Shown in pieces: positions 1-8,761 of a stretch of DNA of 64,000 nucleotides. Source of the DNA: Nostoc sp. 106C (GTDB taxonomy: Bacteria; Cyanobacteriota; Cyanobacteriia; Cyanobacteriales; Nostocaceae); the NCBI RefSeq assembly GCF_002154725.1, contig NZ_MTAW01000169.1, forward strand, positions 1-64,000. Reading direction: 5' to 3'. The notes under the pieces were generated by a model. That model ran no database searches, was not told where the DNA came from, and saw nothing but the letters and a program-made list of their open reading frames with translations. How positions within the stretch are numbered: position 1 is the stretch's first letter; each line of letters starts with the position of its first letter. The position numbers and the translations under genes were made by a program.

Positions 1-1053
1 TTGAAAATTTGTGAACCTATAATCTGTCCAGCCTAGTTCTTGTTTACACTGTCGAGAACCATATTCTACCCACGTTCTTAATCCATATAAGTCGCCTAAA
101 GTTTTTTTGAGATTACCTTGAAGATTCGTCATCACGAAGGAGGTAGAGTTTTCCGGCATAGTTTCTGGGTCAGTAGTTATTTCCCAGTAAGTTATGGCTC
201 TTTTTTTACCATAAATTATTTCCCTAATGTATCTAGTCTCCGATTTCTGATTACTAAATGTTCTTTCAAATTTACACCACTTGTTGGCTCTAACACTTTG
301 CCCTGCTGGCAACCAGACTCCATGATTACTTCTAATTGCTACCACATAAGCTAAGTTATACTCTTCCAGTTTTCTGATAAATTGGCTACTTTCACCCTTC
401 GGGTTCGCAGTCGCTTCTAGTCGGCAAAGCCGCCCAACGCGCTGCTCACCATATAAACTATCTGCCAGTATCAGTTCGATATTAAACCCCTCTTCAATTA
501 ACTCTGTAATTATTTCTGACGCTAACTCTATTTTAGTTTTATATTTATCTCCCTCTTTCAGAGTCCCTTTTGGTTTAAACACTTTTACCATTAATGGAAA
601 GGTTATATTAGAGTAAACTCCATAAGCATTGACTGAAACTATTCCATTATCAACTTTTCCCACACTTCCTAAGTATTGTCTCGCCACATAATCAGTCTTT
701 TTACCTTTTTTTCTATCTCCAGTTTCATCTATTACTACTGTAATCGTCTGACCATTCAATATTTGCTTAAGTTTATTTAATCTTCGTTGTTTTAATTCCT
801 CTACTGACCAATCTGAATTAGCCAGAAAATGATGCAATGATTGGGCTGAGTTTATACTTACTACCTTTGCTATCTCTGGTAATGATTTCCTTTTTATTGT
901 TGATATGATTCCTAAGTGTAAATATTTGAAACACTCATAATTTCTTACTTCCTTAAATAAGTCTTTATACTCTGCACAATATTCATCTATGATGGCGACT
1001 GTTGGGTGGGCATCTCTTGCCAAATGTTTCAGGATTTGTAACTCTACATCCAT
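1..1053 (-). CDS. IS701-family-type DDE transposase, 3' end cut by window
   Basis: The minus strand is open from an ATG at 1053 to base 1 without a stop (351 codons), so the C-terminus lies outside the window. The translation starts MDVELQILKHLARD and contains the block VIDETGDRKKGKKTDYVARQ, which fits the first catalytic Asp region of IS701-type (IS4 superfamily) transposases, followed by ILADSLYGE and VVAIRSNHGVWLP around the second Asp. An 18-codon stretch between LYGE and SSQFIRKL is absent from the family pattern I know and looks like a small in-frame repeat insertion (see 392-450). Apart from that the frame is intact, so activity cannot be excluded. The outer terminal inverted repeat of the element was not located. 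Confidence 0.85.
   Translation of the reverse strand, partial: MDVELQILKHLARDAHPTVAIIDEYCAEYKDLFKEVRNYECFKYLHLGIISTIKRKSLPEIAKVVSINSAQSLHHFLANSDWSVEELKQRRLNKLKQILNGQTITVVIDETGDRKKGKKTDYVARQYLGSVGKVDNGIVSVNAYGVYSNITFPLMVKVFKPKGTLKEGDKYKTKIELASEIITELIEEGFNIELILADSLYGEQRVGRLCRLEATANPKGESSQFIRKLEEYNLAYVVAIRSNHGVWLPAGQSVRANKWCKFERTFSNQKSETRYIREIIYGKKRAITYWEITTDPETMPENSTSFVMTNLQGNLKKTLGDLYGLRTWVEYGSRQCKQELGWTDYRFTNFQ
392..450. repeat. 54-bp short dispersed repeat inserted in frame in the transposase
   Basis: On the plus strand TCACC occurs at 392-396 and again at 446-450, exactly 54 bp apart. Removing one unit restores a plausible uninterrupted transposase (LYGE joined to SSQFI). The insert carries CCTTCGGGTTCGCAG and GGCAAAGCCGCC, palindromic blocks like other small Nostoc-type repeats in this window. 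The length is a multiple of three and has no stop codon in the coding frame. Confidence 0.6.
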
Positions 1054-1568
1054 TGCCCCACTTACCTTTCAGGATTTTCTTTTTTTATTCTTTTATTCAG
1101 AATACCCGGAAAGTGACAGAAGAGGGATAACTTAAAGATATGTGACAAGCTTTAGAAAACGTCTATTCTCTACAGAAACAAGTATTAAATTTAACGCAAG
1201 TAATTTAATATCATATTTAAAATATTTTTCTTAAAGGCAGTAATAATTTTCTATATTTTTTTGATAAACTCTTGTATGTCTGCTTTTTCATGCCACATAT
1301 ATAAAAGATTTTTTTAAAGCTAACAAAAATTTTTTTCAGTTTATTGATAAGATTTAGTAAAATATAGTGTAATTATTTTATGTAGTTTTCGGTAGTTACA
1401 CTTACGTATTTCTGCAATAAGATTTTCTAACTTTGGTAATTAAGTTTGCAGAAAATGAGAATGACTCACCTGGGTACTTCCTTATATCGTATTAATCAAG
1501 CGAGGAGAGAAGCAGCCAACAAGTGGCAAGCAACTCGCGAAACTCATAAAATCCAGGAGATTCCAATC
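1054..1568. other. Non-coding stretch between transposase and first peptide gene
   Basis: AT-rich DNA. The part near 1060-1130 probably holds the left end of the IS element, but I could not define its inverted repeat. The remainder should contain the promoter of the peptide/exporter locus. An open frame continues upstream of the first peptide gene to 1446, but the start with a Shine-Dalgarno sequence is at 1569. Confidence 0.4.
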
Positions 1569-1799
1569 ATGTCTGACCAATTATTTGTTGAAGTAACTGT
1601 TGAAGAACAAGAACTAGTTAGTGGCGGAATTGTTGGTGCTTTAGCACAGCTCGCTACTTTGAAGACATCAGATATCGCAGTCCTCGGACCAGTAGCATCC
1701 ACTAATACTCCGGCTGGTTCAACTTTCACCTTTGGTGGTGCTTCTAGAACTATAACCTTAGAGTCTTTATCTAGTTTGTTGGCTGGAATTACTGTTTAA
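1569..1799 (+). CDS. Double-glycine leader precursor peptide 1
   Basis: A 76-residue peptide. Its first 20 residues form a typical double-glycine leader: acidic, with hydrophobic anchors (LFVEVTVEEQELVSGG), ending in Gly-Gly. Cleavage after GG by a C39 peptidase would release a core of about 56 residues that is rich in Ala, Thr, Ser and Gly and has no Cys. The start was chosen at ATG 1569 because AGGAG lies at 1555-1559; a longer frame from 1446 has a basic, non-leader-like N-terminus. The gene lies upstream of a second such peptide and of the C39 exporter at 2577, its probable processing and export machine. Function of the core is unknown: bacteriocin-like, biofilm-regulating (as for the EbfG peptides of Synechococcus) or signalling roles are all possible. 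Confidence 0.8.
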   Translation: MSDQLFVEVTVEEQELVSGGIVGALAQLATLKTSDIAVLGPVASTNTPAGSTFTFGGASRTITLESLSSLLAGITV

Positions 1800-1832
1800 T
1801 TTGAAATAAGCAGAATTCAAGCTTAGACAAAA

Positions 1833-1871
1833 ACACATCTTTAGTCCTCTTTATGAGGGCTAAAGATGTGT
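1833..1871 (+). terminator. Strong hairpin between the two precursor peptide genes
   Basis: A 12-bp perfect stem (ACACATCTTTAG / CTAAAGATGTGT) encloses a further short CCTC...GAGG pairing. There is no T-run afterwards, so it may be a processing or stabilising element, or a partial attenuator separating expression of peptide 1 from peptide 2 and the exporter, rather than a simple terminator. Confidence 0.6.
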
Positions 1872-2047
1872 GAGATCAAATCTGGCATCACTATCACAAC
1901 TCAAGCGTGACTTTTGATGGTTTACATTTGGTAGCCCAGAGTTAACTTACATAATGTGTTTTTACGAGTTATTTGATCGTCCCTAACTACTTAGCCATAG
2001 GGTGCTTTACCATTTCCAACGCATAGATTAATCAGACAGGAAAGACC

Positions 2048-2368
2048 GTGTCTAACGACATAAAACTTCAAAGCCCAGAATTATTTACAGAAATATCTGC
2101 GCCAGAGCAGGAGGCTGCATCTGGTGGATTGTCGTCTTCCAACTTTGCTTTTTATTTGCAGATGACAAAAATAGTTTCTTTAGCCAATAATAAAGTGAAT
2201 TATTCAGATGGCGGTAATAACATTTCTGTCAGTTCAGATAGTAGCTATACACTCTCACAACTTACCATCGGACTGAACCCGTCTTTCTTCGGCGGTAGCA
2301 GGAATAGGAGTAAAAATAGCAGTTTGAATAGCTTATTACGTTTTTTATTCGTGTTTATGAATTCTTAG
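2048..2368 (+). CDS. Double-glycine leader precursor peptide 2
   Basis: A 106-residue peptide starting at GTG 2048, preceded by AGGAAAG. The leader ELFTEISAPEQEAASGG matches the pattern of peptide 1 (acidic, aliphatic anchors, Gly-Gly at residues 26-27). The core is Ser/Asn-rich with a basic stretch (SRNRSK) and a hydrophobic C-terminus (LLRFLFVFMNS), unlike core 1, so the two products probably differ in behaviour. It sits 209 bp before the exporter gene. No modification enzymes are nearby, which argues for an unmodified peptide. A GTG start and the absence of Cys are noted. Confidence 0.75.
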   Translation: MSNDIKLQSPELFTEISAPEQEAASGGLSSSNFAFYLQMTKIVSLANNKVNYSDGGNNISVSSDSSYTLSQLTIGLNPSFFGGSRNRSKNSSLNSLLRFLFVFMNS

Positions 2369-2576
2369 TAATTTCATAGCTGGAATTTGTAGCAATCTAA
2401 TTTGATTTCTGAACCACTTGTAAAGACAAGAGGCAGAGAAGAAGTAATAAAGGTGTATCTAGCCTCACAAAAATCCAATAAGCCTCATATAGCTAATTTA
2501 ACTAATTTGAATAATCTGCCAATAATTTAACAATACTTTTAGGTTTGTAGCGGCCATTCTCTAGAGTTTTTTGTTC

Positions 2577-4727
2577 ATGAAATCTCAATTTGTTAAACAG
2601 CATAGTGAAGAAGATTGTGGGGCTGCTTGCCTGGCAGCGATCGCTAAATATTATGGACATAATTTTACTCTAAGCCATATCCGGGAAGCTGTAGGTACTG
2701 GACAATTTGGCACTACTTTATTAGGGTTGAGGCGAGGAGCAGAAACATTGGGCTTTAATACTCGTCCAGTCAAAACTTCACCCGAACTCCTCGATCGAAT
2801 GCATGAAGCGCCCTTACCGGCAATTATTCACTGGAAAGGAAATCATTGGGTTGTTTTATACGGTAAGAAAGGCAAAAAATGTTTAATTGCCGATCCGGCT
2901 GTAGGTATGCGTCATCTGTCTAAAAAAGATTTAGCAGAAGGTTGGACAGATTGGTTGATGCTTTTACTGGAACCCGATCCGGTGAGGTTTTTTGCCCAAA
3001 AGGACGATCAAATTGGTGGCTTTTGGCGCTTCTTTAAGCGTGTCTGGAATTATCGTGCAATCCTAGCACAAGCTTTACCTATTAATTTAATCTTGGGCTT
3101 GCTGTCTTTAGCTTCTCCATTTTTACTACAAATACTCACAGACGATGTACTAGTTCGAGGTGATACAAATTTACTCACTACTGTGGCTATTTCTGTCGTA
3201 GTGATGAATTTTATTTCTAGTAGCCTGGCATTTGTACAATCTAATTTAATTGCTAATTTTGCTCAACGCCTACAATTAGGGCTAGTTATGGAATTTGGGC
3301 GGCAAATCCTCCGATTACCTTTAAGTTATTATGAATCTCGTCGCAGTGGAGAAATAGTTAGCCGCCTCCAAGATATTGAACAAATTAATCAATTAGTTGC
3401 TCAAGTAGTTATTAGTTTACCTAGCCGATTTTTTATTGCGCTGGTTTCTTTGGGCTTCATGATTTTCTATAGCTGGAAATTAACTGTAGTAGCATTCTTT
3501 ATTTCTGTAGTGATGACTCTATCTACGATTATATTCCAGCCGACTTTACAGCGAAAAACTCGGGAACTATTAGTCACAGAAGCAGAAACACAAGGTCTTT
3601 TAGTAGAAACATTTAAAGGCGCACTTACTTTAAAAACCACTGCCTCTGCTCCGCAATTTTGGGATGAATTAAAAAGTCGATTCGGTCGTCTTGGTAATCT
3701 CACATTTCGCACCATGCAGATTGGGATTATTAATAATACTTTTTCAGGGTTTATTTCTGCTATTGGTGCTGTTATTTTGCTCTGGTTTGGCGGTAACTTG
3801 GTAATTAAACCCGTTGAACACTTAAGTATTGGGCAACTAATGGCATTTAACTCAATGAATGCCAATTATCTTGGTTTAATTGGTACTGTTATTAGTTTTG
3901 TTGAAGAATTTACACGTGCTAAAACCGCCACACAACGACTAACAGAAGTTATCGATGCTACACCAGAGAATGAAGGCGATGGGAAAAAGCCTTTAGTTTA
4001 TATTCCAGGTGATGCTGATATTATTTGTAGCAATGTTGGCTTCCATTATGCTGGTCGTCTTGACCTATTAGACAATTTTTCGTTAACAATTCCTGGCGGT
4101 CAAGTTGTTGCTCTCATTGGTAAATCTGGTTGTGGTAAAAGCACAATTGCTAAACTAATTGCTGGATTATATCCACTACAATCTGGTAATATCCAAATTG
4201 GAATATATAACATACAAGATCTTGCTCTAGATTGTTTGCGTCAACAGGTAGTGCTAGTTCCCCAAGATGCTCACTTTTGGAATCGTTCTATTGTAGAAAA
4301 CTTTCGTTTAGGAACACCGCATATTAGCTTTGAGCAGATTGTCAGAGCCTGCCAAATTGCTGGTGCTGATGAGTTTATTAGTAAACTACCTGACAAATAT
4401 CAGACTATTTTAGGAGAATTTGGCGCAAATATATCTGGAGGGCAACGTCAAAGATTAGCGATCGCCCGCGCGATTGTTACAGAACCGCCAGTTTTAATTT
4501 TGGATGAATCCACTGGTGGACTTGATCCAGTCAGTGAAGCGCAAGTTCTGGAACAATTGTTTAAGCATCGCCAAGGTAAAACCACAATTTTAATTACTCA
4601 CCGTCCCAAAGTAATTAATCGAGCTGATTGGGTCGTATTTTTGGAAAACGGCAAATTGAAACTTCAAGGATCATTGGAGGATTTGCGAACCAAGCCAGGA
4701 GACCATTTAGATTTTTTAATTCCTTAA
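2577..4727 (+). CDS. Peptidase-containing ABC exporter (C39 peptidase-TM-ATPase)
   Basis: About 716 residues with the full PCAT architecture. The N-terminal C39 peptidase has the catalytic Cys in EEDCGAACL (residue 14), His in KGNHWVVL (about 90) and Asp in IADPAVG (about 106). Next come a six-helix membrane domain (about 160-450) and an ATPase with Walker A GKSGCGKST, signature SGGQRQR, Walker B LILDE and H-loop ITHRP. It should cut double-glycine leaders in the cytoplasm and move the core peptide across the inner membrane; the two precursor genes immediately upstream are the obvious substrates and the HlyD protein downstream the periplasmic adaptor. An in-frame TTG at 2571 exists, but ATG 2577 gives the standard C39 N-terminus. 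HetC of Anabaena is a related architecture, but the gene context here is different. Confidence 0.93.
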   Translation: MKSQFVKQHSEEDCGAACLAAIAKYYGHNFTLSHIREAVGTGQFGTTLLGLRRGAETLGFNTRPVKTSPELLDRMHEAPLPAIIHWKGNHWVVLYGKKGKKCLIADPAVGMRHLSKKDLAEGWTDWLMLLLEPDPVRFFAQKDDQIGGFWRFFKRVWNYRAILAQALPINLILGLLSLASPFLLQILTDDVLVRGDTNLLTTVAISVVVMNFISSSLAFVQSNLIANFAQRLQLGLVMEFGRQILRLPLSYYESRRSGEIVSRLQDIEQINQLVAQVVISLPSRFFIALVSLGFMIFYSWKLTVVAFFISVVMTLSTIIFQPTLQRKTRELLVTEAETQGLLVETFKGALTLKTTASAPQFWDELKSRFGRLGNLTFRTMQIGIINNTFSGFISAIGAVILLWFGGNLVIKPVEHLSIGQLMAFNSMNANYLGLIGTVISFVEEFTRAKTATQRLTEVIDATPENEGDGKKPLVYIPGDADIICSNVGFHYAGRLDLLDNFSLTIPGGQVVALIGKSGCGKSTIAKLIAGLYPLQSGNIQIGIYNIQDLALDCLRQQVVLVPQDAHFWNRSIVENFRLGTPHISFEQIVRACQIAGADEFISKLPDKYQTILGEFGANISGGQRQRLAIARAIVTEPPVLILDESTGGLDPVSEAQVLEQLFKHRQGKTTILITHRPKVINRADWVVFLENGKLKLQGSLEDLRTKPGDHLDFLIP

Positions 4728-4753
4728 TATTAATTTTTCAGAGGGGAGGGGAT

Positions 4754-6160
4754 ATGCTCTATACCCATAATCAGAAAATCCTACCGGAAGTTCAAGAAGA
4801 TTTTATTCCTCCTGTAAGTGCTTGGACATCCTTAGCAGGAATGTTTCTTGTGGGGACTGTCGGTTCTGCTATTGGCCTCTCTTCATGGGTGAAATACAAC
4901 GTTACAGTTAAAGCTGCTGCAACTGTCCGTCCTATTGGTGATATTCGATTAGTCCAGCCAAAAATGGAAGGAATTGTTAAAAACATCCTAGTTAAAGAAA
5001 ATCAGATTGTTAAACAGGGAGATGTAATAGCTTACCTTGATGTTGAACAATTGCGCATCAAAAAGAGTCAACTACTAGGAAATCTCCAACAAGGTAGATT
5101 GCAATTAGTTCAAATTGATGCGCAAATCAACTCTTTAGATACTCAAATTATCGCCGAGAAAAGAGTAATAGAGAAAACCGTTTCTTCTGCTCAATCAGAT
5201 TTAGCACGCAACCAGAGAGACTACGAAGAACGCCAAATTAACTCGCAAAGCGAATTCCAAGCAGCAGCAGCCAATCTCCAAAAAGCTTATGCCGATCTGC
5301 AAAAAGCTTATGCCGATTTAGACTTTGCTAAATTAGATCGCGATCGCTATGAGCAACTTGCAAATAGTGGAGCTATTGGTCGGCGTGAATATGAAGAAAA
5401 AAAGCTAATTGTTGAGCAGATAAAATCAACAATAGAAGGTGAAAAAAGAAGTATTGATATTGCTAAAGCCAAAGTTCAATCAGCCAAAGCTGCGGTCAAT
5501 CCAACTAAAGCAACAGTGGTTATTGCTCAAGAACGTATTGCCCAAGAAACTGCTAGAGGCGAAGCAACTATTGCTACATTAGAAAAAGAAAAGCAAGCTT
5601 TAATGCAACACCGAATTGATATGCAAAATCAATTCAGCCAATCTGTAAAAGAAATTCAACAAATTGAAAATCAATTAAGAAGTAGCATTATTCGTGCTAC
5701 TAGTGACGGGATTATTCTCAAGCTCAATTTGCGAAATCCTGGTCAAGTAGTACGTACTAGCGAACCTATTGCTGAGATTGTTCCCCAGGATGCGCCTTTA
5801 GTAATTAAGGCTGTAATTCCAACTGCTGAAATTAAAAATGTTGCAGTTGGACAAAAAGTGCAATTGCGCGTTGATGCCTGCGCCTATCCTGATTATGGTA
5901 CTCTTAAAGGTGTTGTTAATGCAATCTCTCCAGATGTCATAATACCTCAAAGTAACAATACAGGTGCAGCAATAGCAACTACTACTCCATCTGCTAGTTA
6001 TTTTGAAGTAAACATCCAACCGGAAAGCACGGCATTTGGAAATGACAATCATCAATGTCACATCCAATCAGGTATGGATGCTAAAGCCGACATTATTTCT
6101 AAAGAAGAGACAGCACTGCGATTTATGCTGAGAAAAGCAAGATTAATAACTGATTTGTAA
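4754..6160 (+). CDS. HlyD-family membrane fusion protein for the C39 exporter
   Basis: 468 residues: one N-terminal membrane helix (about 20-45), a lipoyl-like half (VQPKMEGIVKNILVKENQ), a long alpha-helical coiled-coil (about 120-330), the second lipoyl half (RATSDGIILKL) and a beta-barrel. It would link the inner-membrane PCAT to an outer-membrane TolC-like channel, which is not encoded nearby. Start chosen at ATG 4754 behind GGGGAGGGG; the gene follows the exporter by 26 bp, so the two are probably cotranscribed. The coiled coil contains a tandem duplication (LQKAYAD LQKAYAD) of 21-24 bp near 5277-5320, suggesting recent slippage. Confidence 0.9.
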   Translation: MLYTHNQKILPEVQEDFIPPVSAWTSLAGMFLVGTVGSAIGLSSWVKYNVTVKAAATVRPIGDIRLVQPKMEGIVKNILVKENQIVKQGDVIAYLDVEQLRIKKSQLLGNLQQGRLQLVQIDAQINSLDTQIIAEKRVIEKTVSSAQSDLARNQRDYEERQINSQSEFQAAAANLQKAYADLQKAYADLDFAKLDRDRYEQLANSGAIGRREYEEKKLIVEQIKSTIEGEKRSIDIAKAKVQSAKAAVNPTKATVVIAQERIAQETARGEATIATLEKEKQALMQHRIDMQNQFSQSVKEIQQIENQLRSSIIRATSDGIILKLNLRNPGQVVRTSEPIAEIVPQDAPLVIKAVIPTAEIKNVAVGQKVQLRVDACAYPDYGTLKGVVNAISPDVIIPQSNNTGAAIATTTPSASYFEVNIQPESTAFGNDNHQCHIQSGMDAKADIISKEETALRFMLRKARLITDL

Positions 6161-6422
6161 CTAAAATTAGTTATGTAAAGTTTAGTAATTTTATGTTGAA
6201 TCTAACTTTCTAGGTTTACTAGGGAGCATCTTAATATGAAGAAAAACAACAGCAAGTAATATATCATTTTAGCTATCAAAATTATGCATTTTTGGGTAAT
6301 CAAAATGGCACAATTCAACAATTATCTTGTATTGGTTAAACATTTTATTTGGCACAAATATAAGATGTTATTGTTGGTATTTTGCTTTTATGCTAGTAGT
6401 CTAACGACCATAAATTTATCTT

Positions 6423-7130
6423 GTGAGCCGGAAATTGTGTACACAAATTATACTCTTAATTGTCTACACCCTCACTCTTGTCTGGTTTCTGTTTTTTTAT
6501 CATAGAATTCAACAAGCATTGCAGTGGTGGTCTTATAGGCAGTCAATCAAACTCTTCGTAGAAGCAGAGAAAATTCGAGACGATTTGTTGCAAGACTCCT
6601 TTAGTATTCGTCGCAATCTAGATATTTTGTCAACAGATAATATTAATTTATCAATCAATAAAACGCAAGATTTCCTTCAAAAGATTGATTATTTTCATCA
6701 ATCTTTGGTTAGCTTAAGCGATCGCTTATTTCCATTTCATCTTCAATATAGTTTGCCTTTAGCCATTGGATGCTTATTAGAACCCTGGCATACATCTAAT
6801 CCTCACCTATATTTCCATATCGATATGCCAGTTGAGTGGCGCAATGAGACAGCTAAACACAGTCTAATAGTTTTAATAACTGTAGAAGAGTTATTAACAA
6901 TGACCTTACCGGAGCTAATAATGCCAATATCAATTCATATATATTTAAAACAGGAGAAAAATCTTAGTAATTTAAAGATAGAAATTACTTACCCTGATTT
7001 GTCTACACTGATTACTTACTCTACTCTCCCAGAATTACAATATCTTTGCGACAGTTTTTGCTTTTTAACATCAGGTAAATGCTTCCGTCGTACTAAAAAC
7101 CTTAGAGTGGCTTGGGATTTCCGTTGGTGA
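6423..7130 (+). CDS. Membrane-anchored pseudokinase related to HPK7-type sensor kinases
   Basis: 235 residues from GTG 6423, with one N-terminal membrane helix (ILLIVYTLTLVWFLFFY). The segment EKIRDDLLQDSFSIRR lines up with the H-box of the CHASE2 kinase encoded at 8762 (ETIHNGPLQTLAKALK), but His is replaced by Arg. The later block TVEELLTMTLPEL aligns with the N-box region (FLEEALCNVGKHA) without the essential Asn, and no G-box is visible. I infer a catalytically dead kinase homologue that could regulate the neighbouring two-component system or sense the exported peptides. It lies between the exporter genes and the response regulator on the same strand. A diverged unrelated protein is the alternative. 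Confidence 0.55.
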   Translation: MSRKLCTQIILLIVYTLTLVWFLFFYHRIQQALQWWSYRQSIKLFVEAEKIRDDLLQDSFSIRRNLDILSTDNINLSINKTQDFLQKIDYFHQSLVSLSDRLFPFHLQYSLPLAIGCLLEPWHTSNPHLYFHIDMPVEWRNETAKHSLIVLITVEELLTMTLPELIMPISIHIYLKQEKNLSNLKIEITYPDLSTLITYSTLPELQYLCDSFCFLTSGKCFRRTKNLRVAWDFRW

Positions 7131-7299
7131 GGAGGGTTGATAAGCAATTATAGTTAATTCTAATTTTCTATAAGTAATAATTAACTATTCTAATAATGAA
7201 TAAGATAGTTCATTAATATAAAATTTTATAGATAGTTAGATTTTAAGGTTAAAAAAATTCATATTTTAAAAATAGAGTCTTCTGATTGAGGTGGGAATA

Positions 7300-7977
7300 A
7301 TGAAACAAGCTTTAGTAGAAAAGCAGTTGCTAACAATTCTGGTGATTGATGACCATGAATCAGTTTTAGGCGGCACAGTTGATGTGTTGCGAAAAAAATA
7401 TCCTGGGGCTGAATTTATCACTGCTATAAATGCTAAGCAGGCTATAGATCAAGTGATAAACTTGCAGCCAGATCTCGTGGTTATGGATCTTTCAATTCCA
7501 GAACAGCCTGGATTGATGGCACGTCCTGATACGGGTCTTCAACTTCTCAAAAATTTGATGAAACATTATCCTCATCTAAATATTGTTGTTCAAAGCGCTC
7601 ATGTAAGAACACTTGTACGCATTAGGCCTGATATCGATAGCCATAAAGGCGGCTTTACAGTTGCAGATAAAAGTCTTTCCACTCAGGAAATGTTGACTAG
7701 AGTTGATTGGGCATTGCAAGGATTGACTCATACGAAAGACATTAAAAGTATCCATTCTGGATTAGAAGTCAAACCAGAATGGCTCAGAGTGTTGACTCTA
7801 GCATTTGAAGAAGGATTACAAGATAAGGCAATTGCTGAAAGAATGTGTATATCTGAACGCATGGTGCGTCATTATTGGAGTAAACTCCAAGACGCTTTAG
7901 ATGTTTATCCTGAAGAAGGTAAAAATATCCGTATTCAAACGGAAATGCAAGCTAGAGCCGAGGGATTGATTGATTAA
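7300..7977 (+). CDS. LuxR/NarL-type response regulator
   Basis: Receiver domain with the acidic pair in VIDDHES and the phosphoacceptor Asp in LVVMDLSIP, followed by a C-terminal helix-turn-helix (AIAERMCISERMVRHYWSKL, about residues 180-200). Start taken at ATG 7300, 5 bp after a GAGGTGGG ribosome site; a GTG at 7291 is in frame. About 225 residues. The likely partner kinase is the CHASE2 protein at 8762, and the regulated genes may include the peptide exporter upstream, though no operator was identified. The C-terminal tail after the HTH (about 30 residues) is longer than in minimal NarL proteins. Confidence 0.88.
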   Translation: MKQALVEKQLLTILVIDDHESVLGGTVDVLRKKYPGAEFITAINAKQAIDQVINLQPDLVVMDLSIPEQPGLMARPDTGLQLLKNLMKHYPHLNIVVQSAHVRTLVRIRPDIDSHKGGFTVADKSLSTQEMLTRVDWALQGLTHTKDIKSIHSGLEVKPEWLRVLTLAFEEGLQDKAIAERMCISERMVRHYWSKLQDALDVYPEEGKNIRIQTEMQARAEGLID

Positions 7978-8761
7978 GTAGTCATGAGAAACTGCGTGTA
8001 GCAAGTGTCCTTCACTCCTTGGGTTGTGGGCAATCTATGAACTAATGACTTCGCTTAGAGGCTTGATGTGAAAGAAGAGGAAAGTGGATATTGCTTGCTC
8101 AAAAAACACCACATAGTAAAAAATAAAATTAAGTAATATTACTATATATCCTCACAAGTTCCTTAAGGTTATAACCTATTTTTTAGTTATAGAAACATCT
8201 CACACTATTTTGGATTTTGCGAAAAGTTGAGCCAGTACGTTTGACGGGTTCCTCGACTAGAGTAAACTATTCAAGATAGGTTTTGGATTGAAAATCGCTG
8301 TCTGTGTCTGGGTTTTATGAATCGCTCTGTCGCCAACATTTTGCAATTTGGCATTAGGTAGAGAAACCTGAAGCTTAACTTTGTTGCTGAAATCTTGGGA
8401 TGATATAGCTAGTTTTGATTGATACTGACGTTCTCGGACAACTGTACTACATAACTCTAAAAACCATTTAATATCTGACTTTGACAGATTGTTAAGAAAA
8501 CCCTGTATCTATAATTTGGTTATTCTGCCAGTTTGCGATCGCCTGAGATATTAAGGCTCAGAGCGTGTTCTAAATTGTGCAATGGAGATGCCTACATTAG
8601 ATATGGTTAGGTGTATAAACTTACAATTGCTTTAATGTCGGTAGCGTAAGGATTTAGAGCATTTTGAGTACAGATAGATGTATAGGGCACTCCAGTTTAT
8701 ACAGGGAATTTGCTTCCAAGCAGTTTGTGCAACACAACCCTAAAGACTAGGAAATCAGCTT
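7978..8761. other. Non-coding gap of about 780 bp, with one repeat end
   Basis: No convincing gene. Around 8217-8262 lies TTGCGAAAAGTTGAGCCAG followed by GACGGGTTCCTCGACT, a clear relative of the left end of the repeat at 52.1 kb. The rest should contain the promoter of the CHASE2 kinase gene; no consensus was recognised. Confidence 0.5.
8217..8262 (+). repeat. Solo end of a MITE-like repeat
   Basis: GAAAAGTTGAGCCAGTACG and GACGGGTTCCTCGACT match, with few differences, GAAAAGTTGAGGCAGTGCG and GGCGGGTTCCCCGACT at 52099-52137. Only one end is present here, so it is a truncated or solo copy. Confidence 0.55.

Noticed and set aside
118-354. 78-codon plus-strand frame
   Set aside because: Antisense to the intact transposase frame.
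6284-6505. 73-codon frame before the pseudokinase
   Set aside because: Overlaps the better-supported pseudokinase frame; hydrophobic AT-rich composition and no ribosome site.
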